Origin: Phytohabitans aurantiacus
GTDB taxonomy: Bacteria; Actinomycetota; Actinomycetes; Mycobacteriales; Micromonosporaceae
Assembly: GCF_027923225.1 (NCBI RefSeq)
Contig: NZ_BSDI01000004.1
Coordinates: 307,276-371,275, forward strand
Direction of reading: 5' to 3'
Length of the DNA stretch: 64,000 nucleotides
The translations under genes and the position numbers were made by a program. The notes beneath the pieces are model-generated. The model saw only the letters and a list, made by a program, of their open reading frames with translations. It was not told where the DNA came from and did not search any database. Positions within the stretch are counted from its first letter, which is position 1. Each line of letters opens with the position of its first letter. Positions 43,257 through 52,950 of the stretch are shown one piece after another.

Positions 43257-44702
43257 GTGACGATCCCGTACCCGAGCTCACAACCCCTCCCGGCGATCGG
43301 CGCGGTCACCCCGCCGTCCGGTGGGGCGCGTCCCCGGCTCGCCTTCCTCGGCACCGGCTACCTCGGCGCGACCTACGCCATCTGCTTCGCGGAACTGGGC
43401 TACGAGGTGCTGGGCTTCGACGTCGACGAAGCGAAGATCGCCAAGCTCGCCGGTGGGGCCGTGCCGTTCCACGAGCCCGGGCTCGACGAGCTGCTGCGCC
43501 GCAACCTGGCCGCCGGCCGGCTCCGCTTCACGACCAGCTACAAGGAGACCGCCGACTTCGCCGACGTGCACTTCATCTGCGTCGGCACCCCGCAGCGCGC
43601 CGACGGCATGGGCGCCGACCTGGTCTACGTCGAGGCGGCCGTCACCGGGCTGGCCCAGCACCTGACCCGCAAGGCGCTGATCGTGGGCAAGTCGACGGTA
43701 CCGGTGGGCACCGCCGAGTGGATCGAGCAGCTCGTCGGCAAGCACGCCCCCGCCGACCTGGGCGTCGAGGTCGCGTGGAGCCCGGAGTTCCTCCAGGAGG
43801 GCTTCGCGGTCGAAGACGTGCTCCGCCCCAACCGGATCGTCATCGGCGTGAAGACCGAGTGGGCGAACGCCATGCTCTACGCCGCGCACAAGGGCGTCTT
43901 CGACCTGGCGGCCACCGAAGACCGCGAGGTGCCCCTGGTGGTCACCGACTTCGCGACCGCCGAGCTGGTCAAGGTGGCGGCCAACGCGTTCCTCGCCACC
44001 AAGATCTCGTTCATCAACGCGATGGCGGAGGTCTGCGAGGTGGCCGGCGGCGACGTGACGCAGCTCGCGCGCGCGATCGGATACGACCCCCGGATCGGCA
44101 ACCGGTTCCTCCAGGCGGGCGTCGGCTTCGGCGGCGGCTGCCTGCCCAAGGACATCCGCGCCTTCCAGGCCCGCGCGCAGGAGCTGGGCGCGGGCGAGGC
44201 CCTCCGCTTCCTGCACGAGGTCGACCTCATCAACCTGCGCCGCCGCACCCGGGTCCTCACGCTCGCCGCCGAGCTGCTCGACCGCCGCTCCGGCCCCGCC
44301 GGGCCCGACCTGTCCGGCACCCGCATCGCCGTACTGGGCGCCACGTTCAAGCCCAACTCCGACGACGTACGCGACGCGCCGTCGCTCGCCGTCGCCGGGC
44401 TGCTCGCCAAGGCCGGCGCCGACGTCCGCGTGTACGACCCGGAAGGCATGGAGAACGCGCGCATCGCCCAGCCGGACCTCACGTACGAGCCGTCGATGGC
44501 CGACGCCGTGCGCGGCGCGGATCTGGTGTGCGTGCTCACCGAGTGGGCCGACTTCCGCAACGCCGACCCGAACGCGATCGGCGAGCTGGTGGCCGCCCGG
44601 CGCGTGATCGACGGCCGCAACTGCCTCGACGCATCACTGTGGACTCACGCCGGTTGGGAGTACCGCGGGATGGGCCGCCCGGAGCGAACCATCCGACACT
44701 GA
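43257..44702 (+). CDS. UDP-glucose/GDP-mannose 6-dehydrogenase family protein
   Basis: 481 residues. Rossmann motif FLGTGYLGATYA near the N-terminus and the catalytic FGGGCLPKD with Cys295 are intact; ATFKPNSDDVRDAPSL marks the C-terminal domain. It oxidises a nucleotide sugar to the uronate using 2 NAD+. The GTG at 43257 has GGAG at 9 nt and matches family N-termini (TIPYPS); an ATG at 43173 would add 28 mostly Pro-rich residues and lacks a ribosome site. It has no adjacent glycan operon, so the substrate is open. Confidence 0.87.
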   Translation: MTIPYPSSQPLPAIGAVTPPSGGARPRLAFLGTGYLGATYAICFAELGYEVLGFDVDEAKIAKLAGGAVPFHEPGLDELLRRNLAAGRLRFTTSYKETADFADVHFICVGTPQRADGMGADLVYVEAAVTGLAQHLTRKALIVGKSTVPVGTAEWIEQLVGKHAPADLGVEVAWSPEFLQEGFAVEDVLRPNRIVIGVKTEWANAMLYAAHKGVFDLAATEDREVPLVVTDFATAELVKVAANAFLATKISFINAMAEVCEVAGGDVTQLARAIGYDPRIGNRFLQAGVGFGGGCLPKDIRAFQARAQELGAGEALRFLHEVDLINLRRRTRVLTLAAELLDRRSGPAGPDLSGTRIAVLGATFKPNSDDVRDAPSLAVAGLLAKAGADVRVYDPEGMENARIAQPDLTYEPSMADAVRGADLVCVLTEWADFRNADPNAIGELVAARRVIDGRNCLDASLWTHAGWEYRGMGRPERTIRH

Positions 44703-44803
44703 TCCGCCCCGTTCGGAAGGCGCCGTCTCTGTTCAAGAGCACCCGTCATTAGGCATGCTTCTCTGAGAGTCCACAGTGCTGGGCCCTGCCGGAGAGAGGT
44801 GCC

Positions 44804-47800
44804 ATGGCGACGTACCCCTGCCCGTCGTGCGGCCGGGAGATCGAGCCGGCGCCGCAGTGTCCCCGCTGCGGCGCTGAGCAGGGCCGGTGGGCCGAAGAGC
44901 TGACGCGGATCGACCGCTCGATCGCCGACCTGAAGCGCGATGAGAATCGGATCGCGAAAGAGCTGAAGCTCAACGCCCAGGCTCTGCAGGCCGCGCTCTT
45001 CCAGCGCGACATCCTCGCGCACGCCAACCAGCAGCGTGTACAGCAAGCCGCCAAACCGCGCCGGGTGGTGCGCACCCGGGTCGGGCGCCGGCCCCCGACA
45101 GCGACACCGCCGAACGCCGCGCCCAGCGGGCCGCCGCGGATGCCCCGGCAGTCCCCGGCGGGCACGCCGCCTCCCCCGCCACCACCTCCGCCCCCGCCAC
45201 CGTCCGGCACCCGCACAGGGCCCGCCCCCGAGGCCGCCGGCCAGCCGGAGGCGTCGACCCGCGAGGTGCAAAACATCTTCCTCGGGCTCGGTGCGCTGCT
45301 GCTCGCCGTCGCCGCAGTCGTGTTCGCGCTGGTGGCACTCAGCTCGTTCGATGACATCAGCCGCGTCGGGATCCTGCTCGGTGCCACGGCACTGATGCTG
45401 GTCGCGCCGCCCGCCGTCGCCCGCCGGGGCCTGACCTCGACCGCCGAGACCATCGCGGCGGTCGGGCTCATGCTCATCCCGCTCGACGGGTACGCGTTGT
45501 GGACGGTCGACGCGCTCCACTCGGAGACCGTGCCGGGTGCCGTCGTCGCGGGCGTGATCTTCGCGATAACCGCGCTCGCCGCCGGCTGGTACGCGGGCGT
45601 GACCGGGTTCAGCGTGCCGCGGTACGCGACCGTGCTCGCCCTCCAGCCGATCGTGCCGTTGCTGGCGTACGAGTGGATCTCGGGGGCGACCGGCTGGGCG
45701 CTCGCCTTCATCGCGGTCGCCGCGCTCGATCTGGCGCTCGCCCGGCAGTTCGACCAGCGCGGGCTTGGCACGGCACCGCTGCTGAGCACGGCGGCACCGG
45801 CGAAACCGGCCGAGCCTGGCGTCAGCGGCGAGCCCGCCGGAGGTGACGCGACCGGCGAGCCGGATCGGCCCGAAAGCGCGCCGGAAGAGGCCGACGCGGT
45901 GGTCACGCCCGCCAGCCAGCCCGCACGCACGGCGGCCGTGGCACCGGCGATCTGGCTGCGGCAGGCGACCTGGGGCCTGCACGGTGTGGCGGTCGCCATC
46001 GCGCTCATGTTCGCGACGATCGCCACGGTCGAGGCGGGCAGCGTGCCGGGTGCGGTCAGCGCCGGGCTGGCCCTGGTACTGGCCGCCGCGCTCGGGTTGG
46101 CCGGTGCCCGGAGCGTCGACCGGTACTCGCTGCCGGACCTCGCGGCCGGGATCGTCACGCTGGCCGTCATCGGCGCCGCCGGGCGCGTCGTCTCGGTCGC
46201 GGTACCGGGGCGGGCGCTCCTGCTGATAGCCATCGTGATCGTGCTGACCGGGTTCGGCGTACGGGCACTGCCGGAAGCCGCTCGCCGGGGACCGCAGCTC
46301 GCCTCGGCCGGCGCGCTGATCGTCATGGGCCTGGTGGTCGCCGGCACGGCCGTACGCGCCGCACTCGCCCCGGTACAGGCCGCGCTGCCGGTGTGGAAGG
46401 CGGATCTGTCCGCGTACCCGGACAGGCTGTCTGACGCGGTGGGTGACATGGGGTGGCAGCTCGCGGTCAGCGCGCTGCTCCTGACCATCGCGGCGGTCCT
46501 GTCGCTGCCGCAGGAGGGGCGGCGCGCCTCGGCGGTGGCCGGCGCGGCGCTGACCGCGGTCGCCGCACCCGCTTCGCTCGGGCTGCCCTGGGGCGCCGCG
46601 CCGTGGCTGCCCGTTCTCGCGGCGATCGGCATCGGCGCGACCGGCCTGTACGCGCGCACCAGGGTCGCGGCCCGAGCCCACATCGCCGGCGCGGCCGTGG
46701 TCGGCCTGGTCGGTGCCGGCGCCTCGCTCGCCAGGCCGGCCCTGACCGCCGGCGTCCTCGCGGTGCTGGCGCTCGCGGGCGCTCTGATCGCGATCGCCGC
46801 ACCGTGGCTCTCCGAACAGACCGACGTCCTGCGCGACGAGCCGGTGCCGGCGCAGCTCGTCCGGGGCGGACCGGACGCGCCCGAGGTCGGCGAGTGGGCA
46901 GCGGGCGGCGCCGCGTTCGCGCTGCCCGGCGCCGTCGCGGCGGGCGTGGCGGCGATGACCGGCATGACGGCGACCGCCGTGCTGGCGGCAGCCTTCGTGG
47001 CGGTGTGCGCGACGCTCGGCTACGCGGCGCTGTCGCAGGTCGCCCGCCGCCACATCAGCCTGCCGCTCACGCTCGGCACCGGCCTCGGCGCGCTCGCGGT
47101 GACGGCGGCGGCGTTTGGCGCGCCGGGCGCCACGGTCGCCGACGCGTGGGTCGGCGCGCTGCTGCTCGTCGGCGCGGTGCTGCTGGTCCTGGCGCCCTCG
47201 ATCGACGCCGGCCGGCGGGCCGACCGGGTGCTGGACGGCGCGGACTTCGCCGCGGCGGCGGCCACCGCGGGCGTGATCGGCACGTTCGCCCGGATCTCCG
47301 CGATCCTGTTCCCCGACGCGATCCTCGCGGTCAGCGCGCTGATCGTCGTGCTGGTCGCCGTCAGCGTGCGCGCGATGCCTCCCGAGTGGCGGCGCGGGCC
47401 GGTGCTCGGCGTGGCCGGCAGCGGTGCCGTGATCGCGATAATCGCCGGATACGCCGCGCTGAGTGGCGGCCTGCGCGTGCTGGCCACGCCGGGTGCGCTG
47501 TGGGATGCCGACCTGAACGCCTGGCCCACGACGCCGGACGGGGTCGGCTGGCAGGCGCCGGTCGCACTGGCCCTGCTCGCCGCCGCCGCGGCAGTCGTGC
47601 TGCCCAGGCCGTGGGCATACGACATAGCGGGCGTCTGCGTCGGCCTCGCGACCGTGGGCGCGCCGGTGGCGCTCGGACTGCCCTGGTGGTCTCCCATGCT
47701 GGTCGGCGGCGCGGTCGCGACGGCGTACGGCGTGGCGTCCGTGATGGCGAAGGACCCGCGCGCCGGACTGGCCCGCACGGCGGTGGCCGCCGCCGTGGCG

Positions 47801-49747
47801 CTGCACGCCGTGGGCGCGAGCCTGGTCCGCCCGTGGACCACCGCGGCGGCCCTGGGCGTGGTGACGCTGGTCGGGCTGCTCGTCGCGGTCCTGGCCCGGA
47901 TGCAGGCCGACGACATGCCGCCACATCTGGGGCAGATCGGCGGCCTCGCGGCGGGTGGAGCGCTGCTGGCGCTGCCCGGCATGCTCGCGGCGGGTGCCGC
48001 CGAAGCCGGCCGTCCCGCTTCGCTGGTGCTGGCCTCCGCCGTGGTGGGCTCCGCGATCGGGCTCGGGCTGGTCGCGCTGGCACGCCGGCATGTACCGCGA
48101 TACCTGCCCTACGCCACCGTTGGCATCGCCGGCGGGGCCACGATCACCGCGATCGCCTCGCTGCCCACCGGACTGTCCACCGGCGTGTACGCGGCCGCCG
48201 CCGCACTTCTGGGCGTGGTGGCCGAACTGCTGCGCGGTGCCACCCCGGCCCCCGAGACCATCGTCGAGCCCACCCAGCGCTGGTCGGTGCGGCTCGGCGG
48301 GGTATGGCGGCGCATCGAGGGCTTCGAAGGGTTCCGCGGCCGCTGGGCGGTCAGCCCCGCGATGGGCGCGGTACTTGTCGCAGCCCTGCCGACCGCCCTG
48401 GCTCTCGCCGGAATCGCCCCGATCCTCATCGACTCGCTGATCGACCCGCACCAGACCCTGTATCACATCTGGGAAGGGCCACCGGCGGTGCTCACCCAGG
48501 TGCGACCGGGCGCGGACCCGACCGACGTGCTGGCCGCGCTGCTGCTGACGATCGCGGCGGCGCTGGCGGCCATCGGGTTCGGCGGGCGGCGGATCGCCCG
48601 CGCGATCCCGGTCGTACTGCCCGGCGCGGCGATCACGCTGCTGATCGCGCCACTGTCGCTGGGCGCCGAGTGGCCCGCGTCCACGATGGCGGCCCTGGCC
48701 GTCTTCACGCTGTCGATGCTGGGGCTCGCGGTGACCCCGCCGCCGCCACCGTCCGAGCGGGCCCGTCCGTTGCGCGTGACCCGGCTGGTGGTCTTCGCGA
48801 TCGGGCTCGCCGCGGGCGGTGCCGGGCTCGCCGGCAGCCTCGCCGAAAAGCCGCTCACCCTCGTCACGCTGGGCGGGGCGGTCGCGGTGGGCGCCACGGC
48901 AGCGATCGTCGGGCAGACCCAGCGGGCCCGCATCCTGGGCTGGCTCTTCGCGGCCGTGTCGGCAGAGGGCTTCGTGCTGACCAGCGCGCTGATCGCCGGG
49001 CTGGAGCCCGAGTGGTCCGCGTTCGGGGTACTGGCGGTGGGCGCCGCGCTGCTCGTCGTCGCGGCGGTACTGCCACGCCTGCGCCAGCCGGAGTCCTACC
49101 GCGAGGCGGCCACCGTGGAGTGGAGCGGGTACGCCGCCGCGCTGATCGCGCTCGCGCTGGCGTTCGACTCGCCGCGGCACGTGGCGGCGCTGCTGGCCGC
49201 CTGGGGCGCGGTACTGGGCGTCGCGGCCACCCGTCCGGGGCGCCGCACGATCGAGCGGCGCATCCTCTTCTGGTCGGCGGTGCTGTGCGAGCTGATCGCC
49301 TGGTGGCTGCTGATGGGCCTGTCCGACGTGGGCGTACCCGAGGTCTACACCCTGCCGTTCGCCGCGTTGGCGCTGCTCATCGGCCTGATCGAGCTGCGCC
49401 AGCGGCCCGACCTGAGCAGTTGGACGGCGTACGGGCCGGCGCTGGTGGCCGCGTTCGTGCCGACGCTGGTGATCGCGCTGACGACCGAGGCGACCGCGGT
49501 CCGCGAGGTGAGTCTGCTGCTCGGCGCCGTGGCGACGTTGATCTTCGGGGCGTTCACCCGGCAGCAGGCGCCGCTGGTCGTCGGCACGGTGGTCACGGTG
49601 ATCTCCGCGCTGCACGCGTTGACGCTGGTGGGGCTGTCGTGGCTGCTGCTGATCCCGGTCGGCCTGCTGCTGATGATCTTCGGCGCCACGAACGAAAGCC
49701 GTCGCCGCACCCAGGAGCGCTTCCGTGCGGTAACCCGCATGCGCTAG
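44804..49747 (+). CDS. Giant polytopic membrane protein with N-terminal zinc ribbon (SCO7613-C-type)
   Basis: 1647 residues. A zinc ribbon with Cys6, 9, 19 and 22 (CPSCG, CPRCG) is followed by a helical segment, a run of 12 prolines (122-133) and then some forty or more hydrophobic segments to the end. This matches the large actinobacterial SCO7613 C-terminal-domain membrane proteins, of unknown function. The poly-Pro run should need EF-P for translation. GGAGAGAGGTG precedes the ATG. The TAG stop touches palindromic element copy 5. Confidence 0.8.
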   Translation: MATYPCPSCGREIEPAPQCPRCGAEQGRWAEELTRIDRSIADLKRDENRIAKELKLNAQALQAALFQRDILAHANQQRVQQAAKPRRVVRTRVGRRPPTATPPNAAPSGPPRMPRQSPAGTPPPPPPPPPPPPSGTRTGPAPEAAGQPEASTREVQNIFLGLGALLLAVAAVVFALVALSSFDDISRVGILLGATALMLVAPPAVARRGLTSTAETIAAVGLMLIPLDGYALWTVDALHSETVPGAVVAGVIFAITALAAGWYAGVTGFSVPRYATVLALQPIVPLLAYEWISGATGWALAFIAVAALDLALARQFDQRGLGTAPLLSTAAPAKPAEPGVSGEPAGGDATGEPDRPESAPEEADAVVTPASQPARTAAVAPAIWLRQATWGLHGVAVAIALMFATIATVEAGSVPGAVSAGLALVLAAALGLAGARSVDRYSLPDLAAGIVTLAVIGAAGRVVSVAVPGRALLLIAIVIVLTGFGVRALPEAARRGPQLASAGALIVMGLVVAGTAVRAALAPVQAALPVWKADLSAYPDRLSDAVGDMGWQLAVSALLLTIAAVLSLPQEGRRASAVAGAALTAVAAPASLGLPWGAAPWLPVLAAIGIGATGLYARTRVAARAHIAGAAVVGLVGAGASLARPALTAGVLAVLALAGALIAIAAPWLSEQTDVLRDEPVPAQLVRGGPDAPEVGEWAAGGAAFALPGAVAAGVAAMTGMTATAVLAAAFVAVCATLGYAALSQVARRHISLPLTLGTGLGALAVTAAAFGAPGATVADAWVGALLLVGAVLLVLAPSIDAGRRADRVLDGADFAAAAATAGVIGTFARISAILFPDAILAVSALIVVLVAVSVRAMPPEWRRGPVLGVAGSGAVIAIIAGYAALSGGLRVLATPGALWDADLNAWPTTPDGVGWQAPVALALLAAAAAVVLPRPWAYDIAGVCVGLATVGAPVALGLPWWSPMLVGGAVATAYGVASVMAKDPRAGLARTAVAAAVALHAVGASLVRPWTTAAALGVVTLVGLLVAVLARMQADDMPPHLGQIGGLAAGGALLALPGMLAAGAAEAGRPASLVLASAVVGSAIGLGLVALARRHVPRYLPYATVGIAGGATITAIASLPTGLSTGVYAAAAALLGVVAELLRGATPAPETIVEPTQRWSVRLGGVWRRIEGFEGFRGRWAVSPAMGAVLVAALPTALALAGIAPILIDSLIDPHQTLYHIWEGPPAVLTQVRPGADPTDVLAALLLTIAAALAAIGFGGRRIARAIPVVLPGAAITLLIAPLSLGAEWPASTMAALAVFTLSMLGLAVTPPPPPSERARPLRVTRLVVFAIGLAAGGAGLAGSLAEKPLTLVTLGGAVAVGATAAIVGQTQRARILGWLFAAVSAEGFVLTSALIAGLEPEWSAFGVLAVGAALLVVAAVLPRLRQPESYREAATVEWSGYAAALIALALAFDSPRHVAALLAAWGAVLGVAATRPGRRTIERRILFWSAVLCELIAWWLLMGLSDVGVPEVYTLPFAALALLIGLIELRQRPDLSSWTAYGPALVAAFVPTLVIALTTEATAVREVSLLLGAVATLIFGAFTRQQAPLVVGTVVTVISALHALTLVGLSWLLLIPVGLLLMIFGATNESRRRTQERFRAVTRMR

Positions 49748-49800
49748 TGATCAGGGCGTCCCTCAAGTCGTTAGGGCGCCTTGAGGGACGCCCTGATCAC
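49747..49800 (+). repeat. Palindromic 3'-end element, copy 5
   Basis: 24-nt arms (49747-49770, 49777-49800), loop TTAGGG, one mismatch (C for A at 49779). It spans the whole gap between two convergent genes: its first base is the last base of the giant membrane-protein stop TAG, and on the minus strand its TGA (49799-49797) is the ispH stop codon. Confidence 0.88.
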
Positions 49801-50771
49801 GGCAGGGTTCGGGCGGCGGCGGCCTTCATGTCGCGCTTGAGCTCCTGCGGCAGGGAGAACGTCAGCCGCTCCTCGGCCGTCGTCACCTCGGTGACGTCGG
49901 CGAAGCCGCGCTCGGCGAGGTGGTCGAGCACCTCGGTCACCAGGTCGTCGGGGACGCTCGCGCCCGAGGTCACCCCGACGGTCGTCGCGCCCTCCAGCCA
50001 CTCCTCCTGGATCTCGGAGGCGTAGTCGATCAGGTATCCGCCCCGGGCACCGCCGTCGAGGGCCACCTCGACGAGGCGTACCGAGTTGGACGAGTTGCGA
50101 GAGCCGACCACGAGCACCACGTCGCACTCCGGAGCGATCTCCTTGACGACGTGCTGGCGATTCTGCGTGGCGTAGCAGATGTCGTCGCTGGGCGGCGACT
50201 GGAGCAGCGGCAGCCGGGTCTTGAGTCGCGCCACGGTCTCCATCGTCTCGTCGACGGAGAGCGTGGTCTGAGAGAGCCAGACGACCTTGTTCGGGTCGCG
50301 GACGGTCACCTTGTCGACGCCGTCAGGCCCGTCGACGAGCTGGATGTGGGCGGGCGCCTCACCGGCGGTACCGATGACCTCTTCGTGCCCTTCATGCCCG
50401 ATGAGCAGGATGTCGTAATCCTCCGCCGCGAACCGCCGAGCCTCGTGGTGCACCTTGGTGACCAGGGGGCAGGTCGCGTCGATCGCCTTCAGCGACCGCT
50501 GCTTCGCCTGCTCGTACACCTCGGGCGCCACGCCGTGCGCCGAGAAGATCACGGTCGAACCCTCGGGCACCTCCTCGTTTTCCTCAACGAAGATCGCGCC
50601 CCGCGCCTCCAGGGTCGAAACCACGTGCTTGTTGTGCACGATCTGCTTACGGACGTAGATCGGCGCCCCATACAGCTTGAGCGCCTCCTCGACTGTCTGA
50701 ACAGCGCGATCGACGCCGGCGCAGTAGCCGCGCGGCTTGGCCAGCAGCACACGCTTACGGGTCTCGGTCAC
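49797..50771 (-). CDS. ispH: 4-hydroxy-3-methylbut-2-enyl diphosphate reductase
   Basis: 324 residues. The three cluster cysteines are Cys17 (PRGYCAGV), Cys101 (DATCPLVTK) and Cys199 (DDICYATQNRQ). IspH makes IPP and DMAPP in the last step of the MEP pathway. The GTG at 50771 has a -10-like box 6 nt upstream and no ribosome site, so the mRNA is probably leaderless. The stop codon is part of a palindromic element. Divergent from xseA, as in M. tuberculosis (lytB2). Confidence 0.95.
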   Translation of the reverse strand: MTETRKRVLLAKPRGYCAGVDRAVQTVEEALKLYGAPIYVRKQIVHNKHVVSTLEARGAIFVEENEEVPEGSTVIFSAHGVAPEVYEQAKQRSLKAIDATCPLVTKVHHEARRFAAEDYDILLIGHEGHEEVIGTAGEAPAHIQLVDGPDGVDKVTVRDPNKVVWLSQTTLSVDETMETVARLKTRLPLLQSPPSDDICYATQNRQHVVKEIAPECDVVLVVGSRNSSNSVRLVEVALDGGARGGYLIDYASEIQEEWLEGATTVGVTSGASVPDDLVTEVLDHLAERGFADVTEVTTAEERLTFSLPQELKRDMKAAAARTLP

Positions 50772-50777
50772 CCCGCC

Positions 50778-50783
50778 ATCGTA
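50778..50783 (-). promoter_or_regulatory. -10 box of a likely leaderless ispH promoter
   Basis: TACGAT on the minus strand ends 6 nt before the ispH GTG. Confidence 0.45.
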
Positions 50784-50829
50784 CGTGGCGCACCTGGACC
50801 GGGCCGGAGCTGCGACCAGGACCACACCA

Positions 50830-50835
50830 TAGGCT
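50830..50835 (+). promoter_or_regulatory. -10 box of a likely leaderless xseA promoter
   Basis: TAGGCT ends 6 nt before the xseA GTG at 50842; it faces the ispH -10 box across 46 bp. Confidence 0.4.
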
Positions 50836-50841
50836 CACGGG

Positions 50842-52092
50842 GTGACACAGCCGGAGATACCTCGCAGTACACCCGAGGAGCCGTGGCCGGTCCGAGTGGT
50901 CAGCCAGAAGCTGAGCGCGTGGATCGCGAAGCTCGGCTGGGTGTGGGTCGACGGCCAGGTCGCCCAGATCAGCCGCCGCCCCGGCGCGAGCACCGTGTTT
51001 CTCACGCTCCGTGACCCATCCGCCGACCTCAGCCTGACCGTCACCACCAACCGTGACGTTCTCGACCTCGGCGCCCCCGCCCTCGAAGAGGGGGCCCGCG
51101 TGGTCATGCACGCCAAGCCGGAGTTCTACGCCGCACGGGGCACGCTCAGCCTGCGCGCCGACGAGGTCCGCCAGGTGGGGCTCGGCGAGCTGCTGGCGCG
51201 GCTGGAGAAGCTCAAGAAGCTGCTCGCCGCCGAGGGCCTGTTCGCCCGCGAGCGTAAGCGCCGCCCACCGTTCCTGCCGAGCCGGATCGGTCTGATCACC
51301 GGCAGGTCCTCCGCGGCCGAGCGCGACGTACTGACCAACGCCAAGCGGCGCTGGCCGGCGGTCGAGTTCCGGGTGATCAACGTGGCCGTGCAGGGGCCGA
51401 CGGCGGTACCGCAGATGATCGACGCGCTCAAGGTGCTCGACGGCGACGACACGATCGACGTGATCATCCTGGCCCGGGGCGGCGGGAGCGTCGAAGACCT
51501 GCTGCCGTTCTCGGACGAAGCGCTGTGCCGGGCGGTGTTCCACTGCCGCACGCCGGTCGTGAGCGCCATCGGGCACGAGACCGACACGCCGCTGGTCGAC
51601 TACGTCGCCGACGTCCGTGCGTCCACCCCCACCGACGCCGCCAAGCGGATCGTGCCTGATCTCGCCGAGGAACTGCGGCTCATCAAGCTCGCGCGGCACC
51701 GCCTCGACCGCGCGGTCACCGGCATGCTCGACCGCGAGGAGCACCGCCTCGACGCGATCCGGTCCCGCCCCGTGCTCGCCCGGCCGGACGTGATGGTCGA
51801 CCAGCGCGCCGCCGACGTGGCGGCACTGCGCGACCGGGCCACCCGCTGCCTCGACCACCGTCTCCGGGGTGCCGGCGAGGAACTGCGGCACACCCTCGCC
51901 CGCCTCCGCGCGCTCTCCCCCGCGGCGACGCTCGAACGGGGGTACGCGATCGTGCAGCGCGCCGACGGCCACGTGGTCCGCGCGGCGGCCGACGTCGCCG
52001 AGGAGGACTCGCTACGGGTGCGCCTGGCCGAGGGTGAGCTGGCGGCTAGGGTGGTTGGTCATGGGTTCGAGCAAGGGTCCGGCCATGGGTGA
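50842..52092 (+). CDS. xseA: Exodeoxyribonuclease VII large subunit
   Basis: 416 residues. The N-terminal OB-fold (VWVDGQVAQISRRPGASTVF in part) and the catalytic domain with GLITGRSSAAERDVL, IILARGGGSVEDLLPFSDE and GHETDTPLVDYVAD are intact. With XseB it degrades single-stranded DNA. The GTG start appears leaderless. It overlaps xseB by 8 nt. Confidence 0.95.
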   Translation: MTQPEIPRSTPEEPWPVRVVSQKLSAWIAKLGWVWVDGQVAQISRRPGASTVFLTLRDPSADLSLTVTTNRDVLDLGAPALEEGARVVMHAKPEFYAARGTLSLRADEVRQVGLGELLARLEKLKKLLAAEGLFARERKRRPPFLPSRIGLITGRSSAAERDVLTNAKRRWPAVEFRVINVAVQGPTAVPQMIDALKVLDGDDTIDVIILARGGGSVEDLLPFSDEALCRAVFHCRTPVVSAIGHETDTPLVDYVADVRASTPTDAAKRIVPDLAEELRLIKLARHRLDRAVTGMLDREEHRLDAIRSRPVLARPDVMVDQRAADVAALRDRATRCLDHRLRGAGEELRHTLARLRALSPAATLERGYAIVQRADGHVVRAAADVAEEDSLRVRLAEGELAARVVGHGFEQGSGHG

Positions 52093-52288
52093 AGCACAGC
52101 TGAGCTACGAGCAGGCCCGCGCCGAGCTGGCTTCGGTGGTCGAGCGGCTGGAGGCCGGTGGCGGGACGCTGGAGGAGTCGCTCGCGCTCTGGGAGCGCGG
52201 CGAGCAGCTCGCCGACGTGTGCCAGCGGTGGCTCGACGGCGCGCGCGAGCGCTTGGACGCCGCACGCGCCGCCCGCGACACGGCCTGA
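52085..52288 (+). CDS. xseB: Exodeoxyribonuclease VII small subunit
   Basis: 67 residues of the short helical XseB family (LSYEQARAELASVVERLE, LWERGEQLADVCQRWLD). The ATG at 52085 follows AAGGGT at 7 nt and matches family N-termini; an ATG at 52061 would add eight residues. The last 25 bases of the coding 3' region are perfectly repeated just beyond the stop. Confidence 0.9.
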   Translation: MGEAQLSYEQARAELASVVERLEAGGGTLEESLALWERGEQLADVCQRWLDGARERLDAARAARDTA

Positions 52289-52320
52289 CCGCCGCCTTGG
52301 ACGCCGCACGCGCCGCCCGC
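52252..52320. repeat. 25-bp perfect direct repeat spanning the xseB stop
   Basis: The 25-bp segment at 52252-52276 (starting CTTGGACGCCGCACGCGCCG) recurs exactly at 52296-52320. The first copy is coding (end of xseB), the second lies in the gap before the convergent DUF4245 gene. It looks like a local slippage or recombination duplication. Confidence 0.85.
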
Positions 52321-52328
52321 CCGGAAAA

Positions 52329-52865
52329 CTAGACAGCCGCCGCCAGCTCGCGCAGCTCGTCTTCGTCGGCCTGGCCGACCACGATCACCGTCCGGTCGGG
52401 CTGGAGCAGCACGAGCGCCGTCTCGCCCTTCCGCGCGCTGTACCGCTGCCAGGTCTCCCCGTCGACCTCCGCCGACCCTTCCGGCCGGCCGCTCTCCGAG
52501 AGCTCCGCGGGCAGCAGCCGCTCGGCCGGCACGCTGCTCTGGATGAGCTGCAACCCACCGTCGTCCGGCGTCACGTACCCGATTCGTAGCGTCCGGCCGC
52601 CGTCGCCCTGCTGGAATGCGGCGCTGATCGGGATCCAGTCGTCGTTTAGCCCGGCCACGTCGCTCACCGGGAACTCGCCCGCCACCCGCGCCTGGTCGAT
52701 CGCCGCCGCCGTGTCGACCCGTACCGGCTGGTCGCCGCCCTGCACCACCCTGTAGATGAGCACCACGACGAGTACCGGCACCAGCAGCACCACGAGCGAC
52801 AGTGCCATGTCGCGGGGCCGCCGCTCGCTACGCGTCGGGCGCGGCACCTCCGTCTCCGCCTCCAT
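52329..52865 (-). CDS. DUF4245 family membrane-anchored protein
   Basis: 178 residues. A charged N-terminus, one membrane segment (~21-42) and a C-terminal extracytoplasmic domain (WQRYSARKGETALVL, TVIVVGQADEDELRELAAA) match DUF4245, an actinobacterial family of unknown function found between xseB and glpX as here (compare Rv1100). The ATG at 52865 fits the family start; the frame runs on to 53273 antisense to glpX without support. Confidence 0.85.
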   Translation of the reverse strand: MEAETEVPRPTRSERRPRDMALSLVVLLVPVLVVVLIYRVVQGGDQPVRVDTAAAIDQARVAGEFPVSDVAGLNDDWIPISAAFQQGDGGRTLRIGYVTPDDGGLQLIQSSVPAERLLPAELSESGRPEGSAEVDGETWQRYSARKGETALVLLQPDRTVIVVGQADEDELRELAAAV

Positions 52866-52950
52866 GTGACCATCTTGGCAGCCCTGGCCGGGGCGGCTCA
52901 TGACAGTATCTGTGTAAGGACTGCCCGCAGCGCCGCGAGGAGGACCCGGC

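Noticed and set aside
44645..49615. 1656-residue minus-strand open frame opposite the giant membrane protein
   Set aside because: Low-complexity Arg/Gly/Asp/Gln composition with no motif; the plus strand has a zinc ribbon, a good ribosome site and clear membrane segments.
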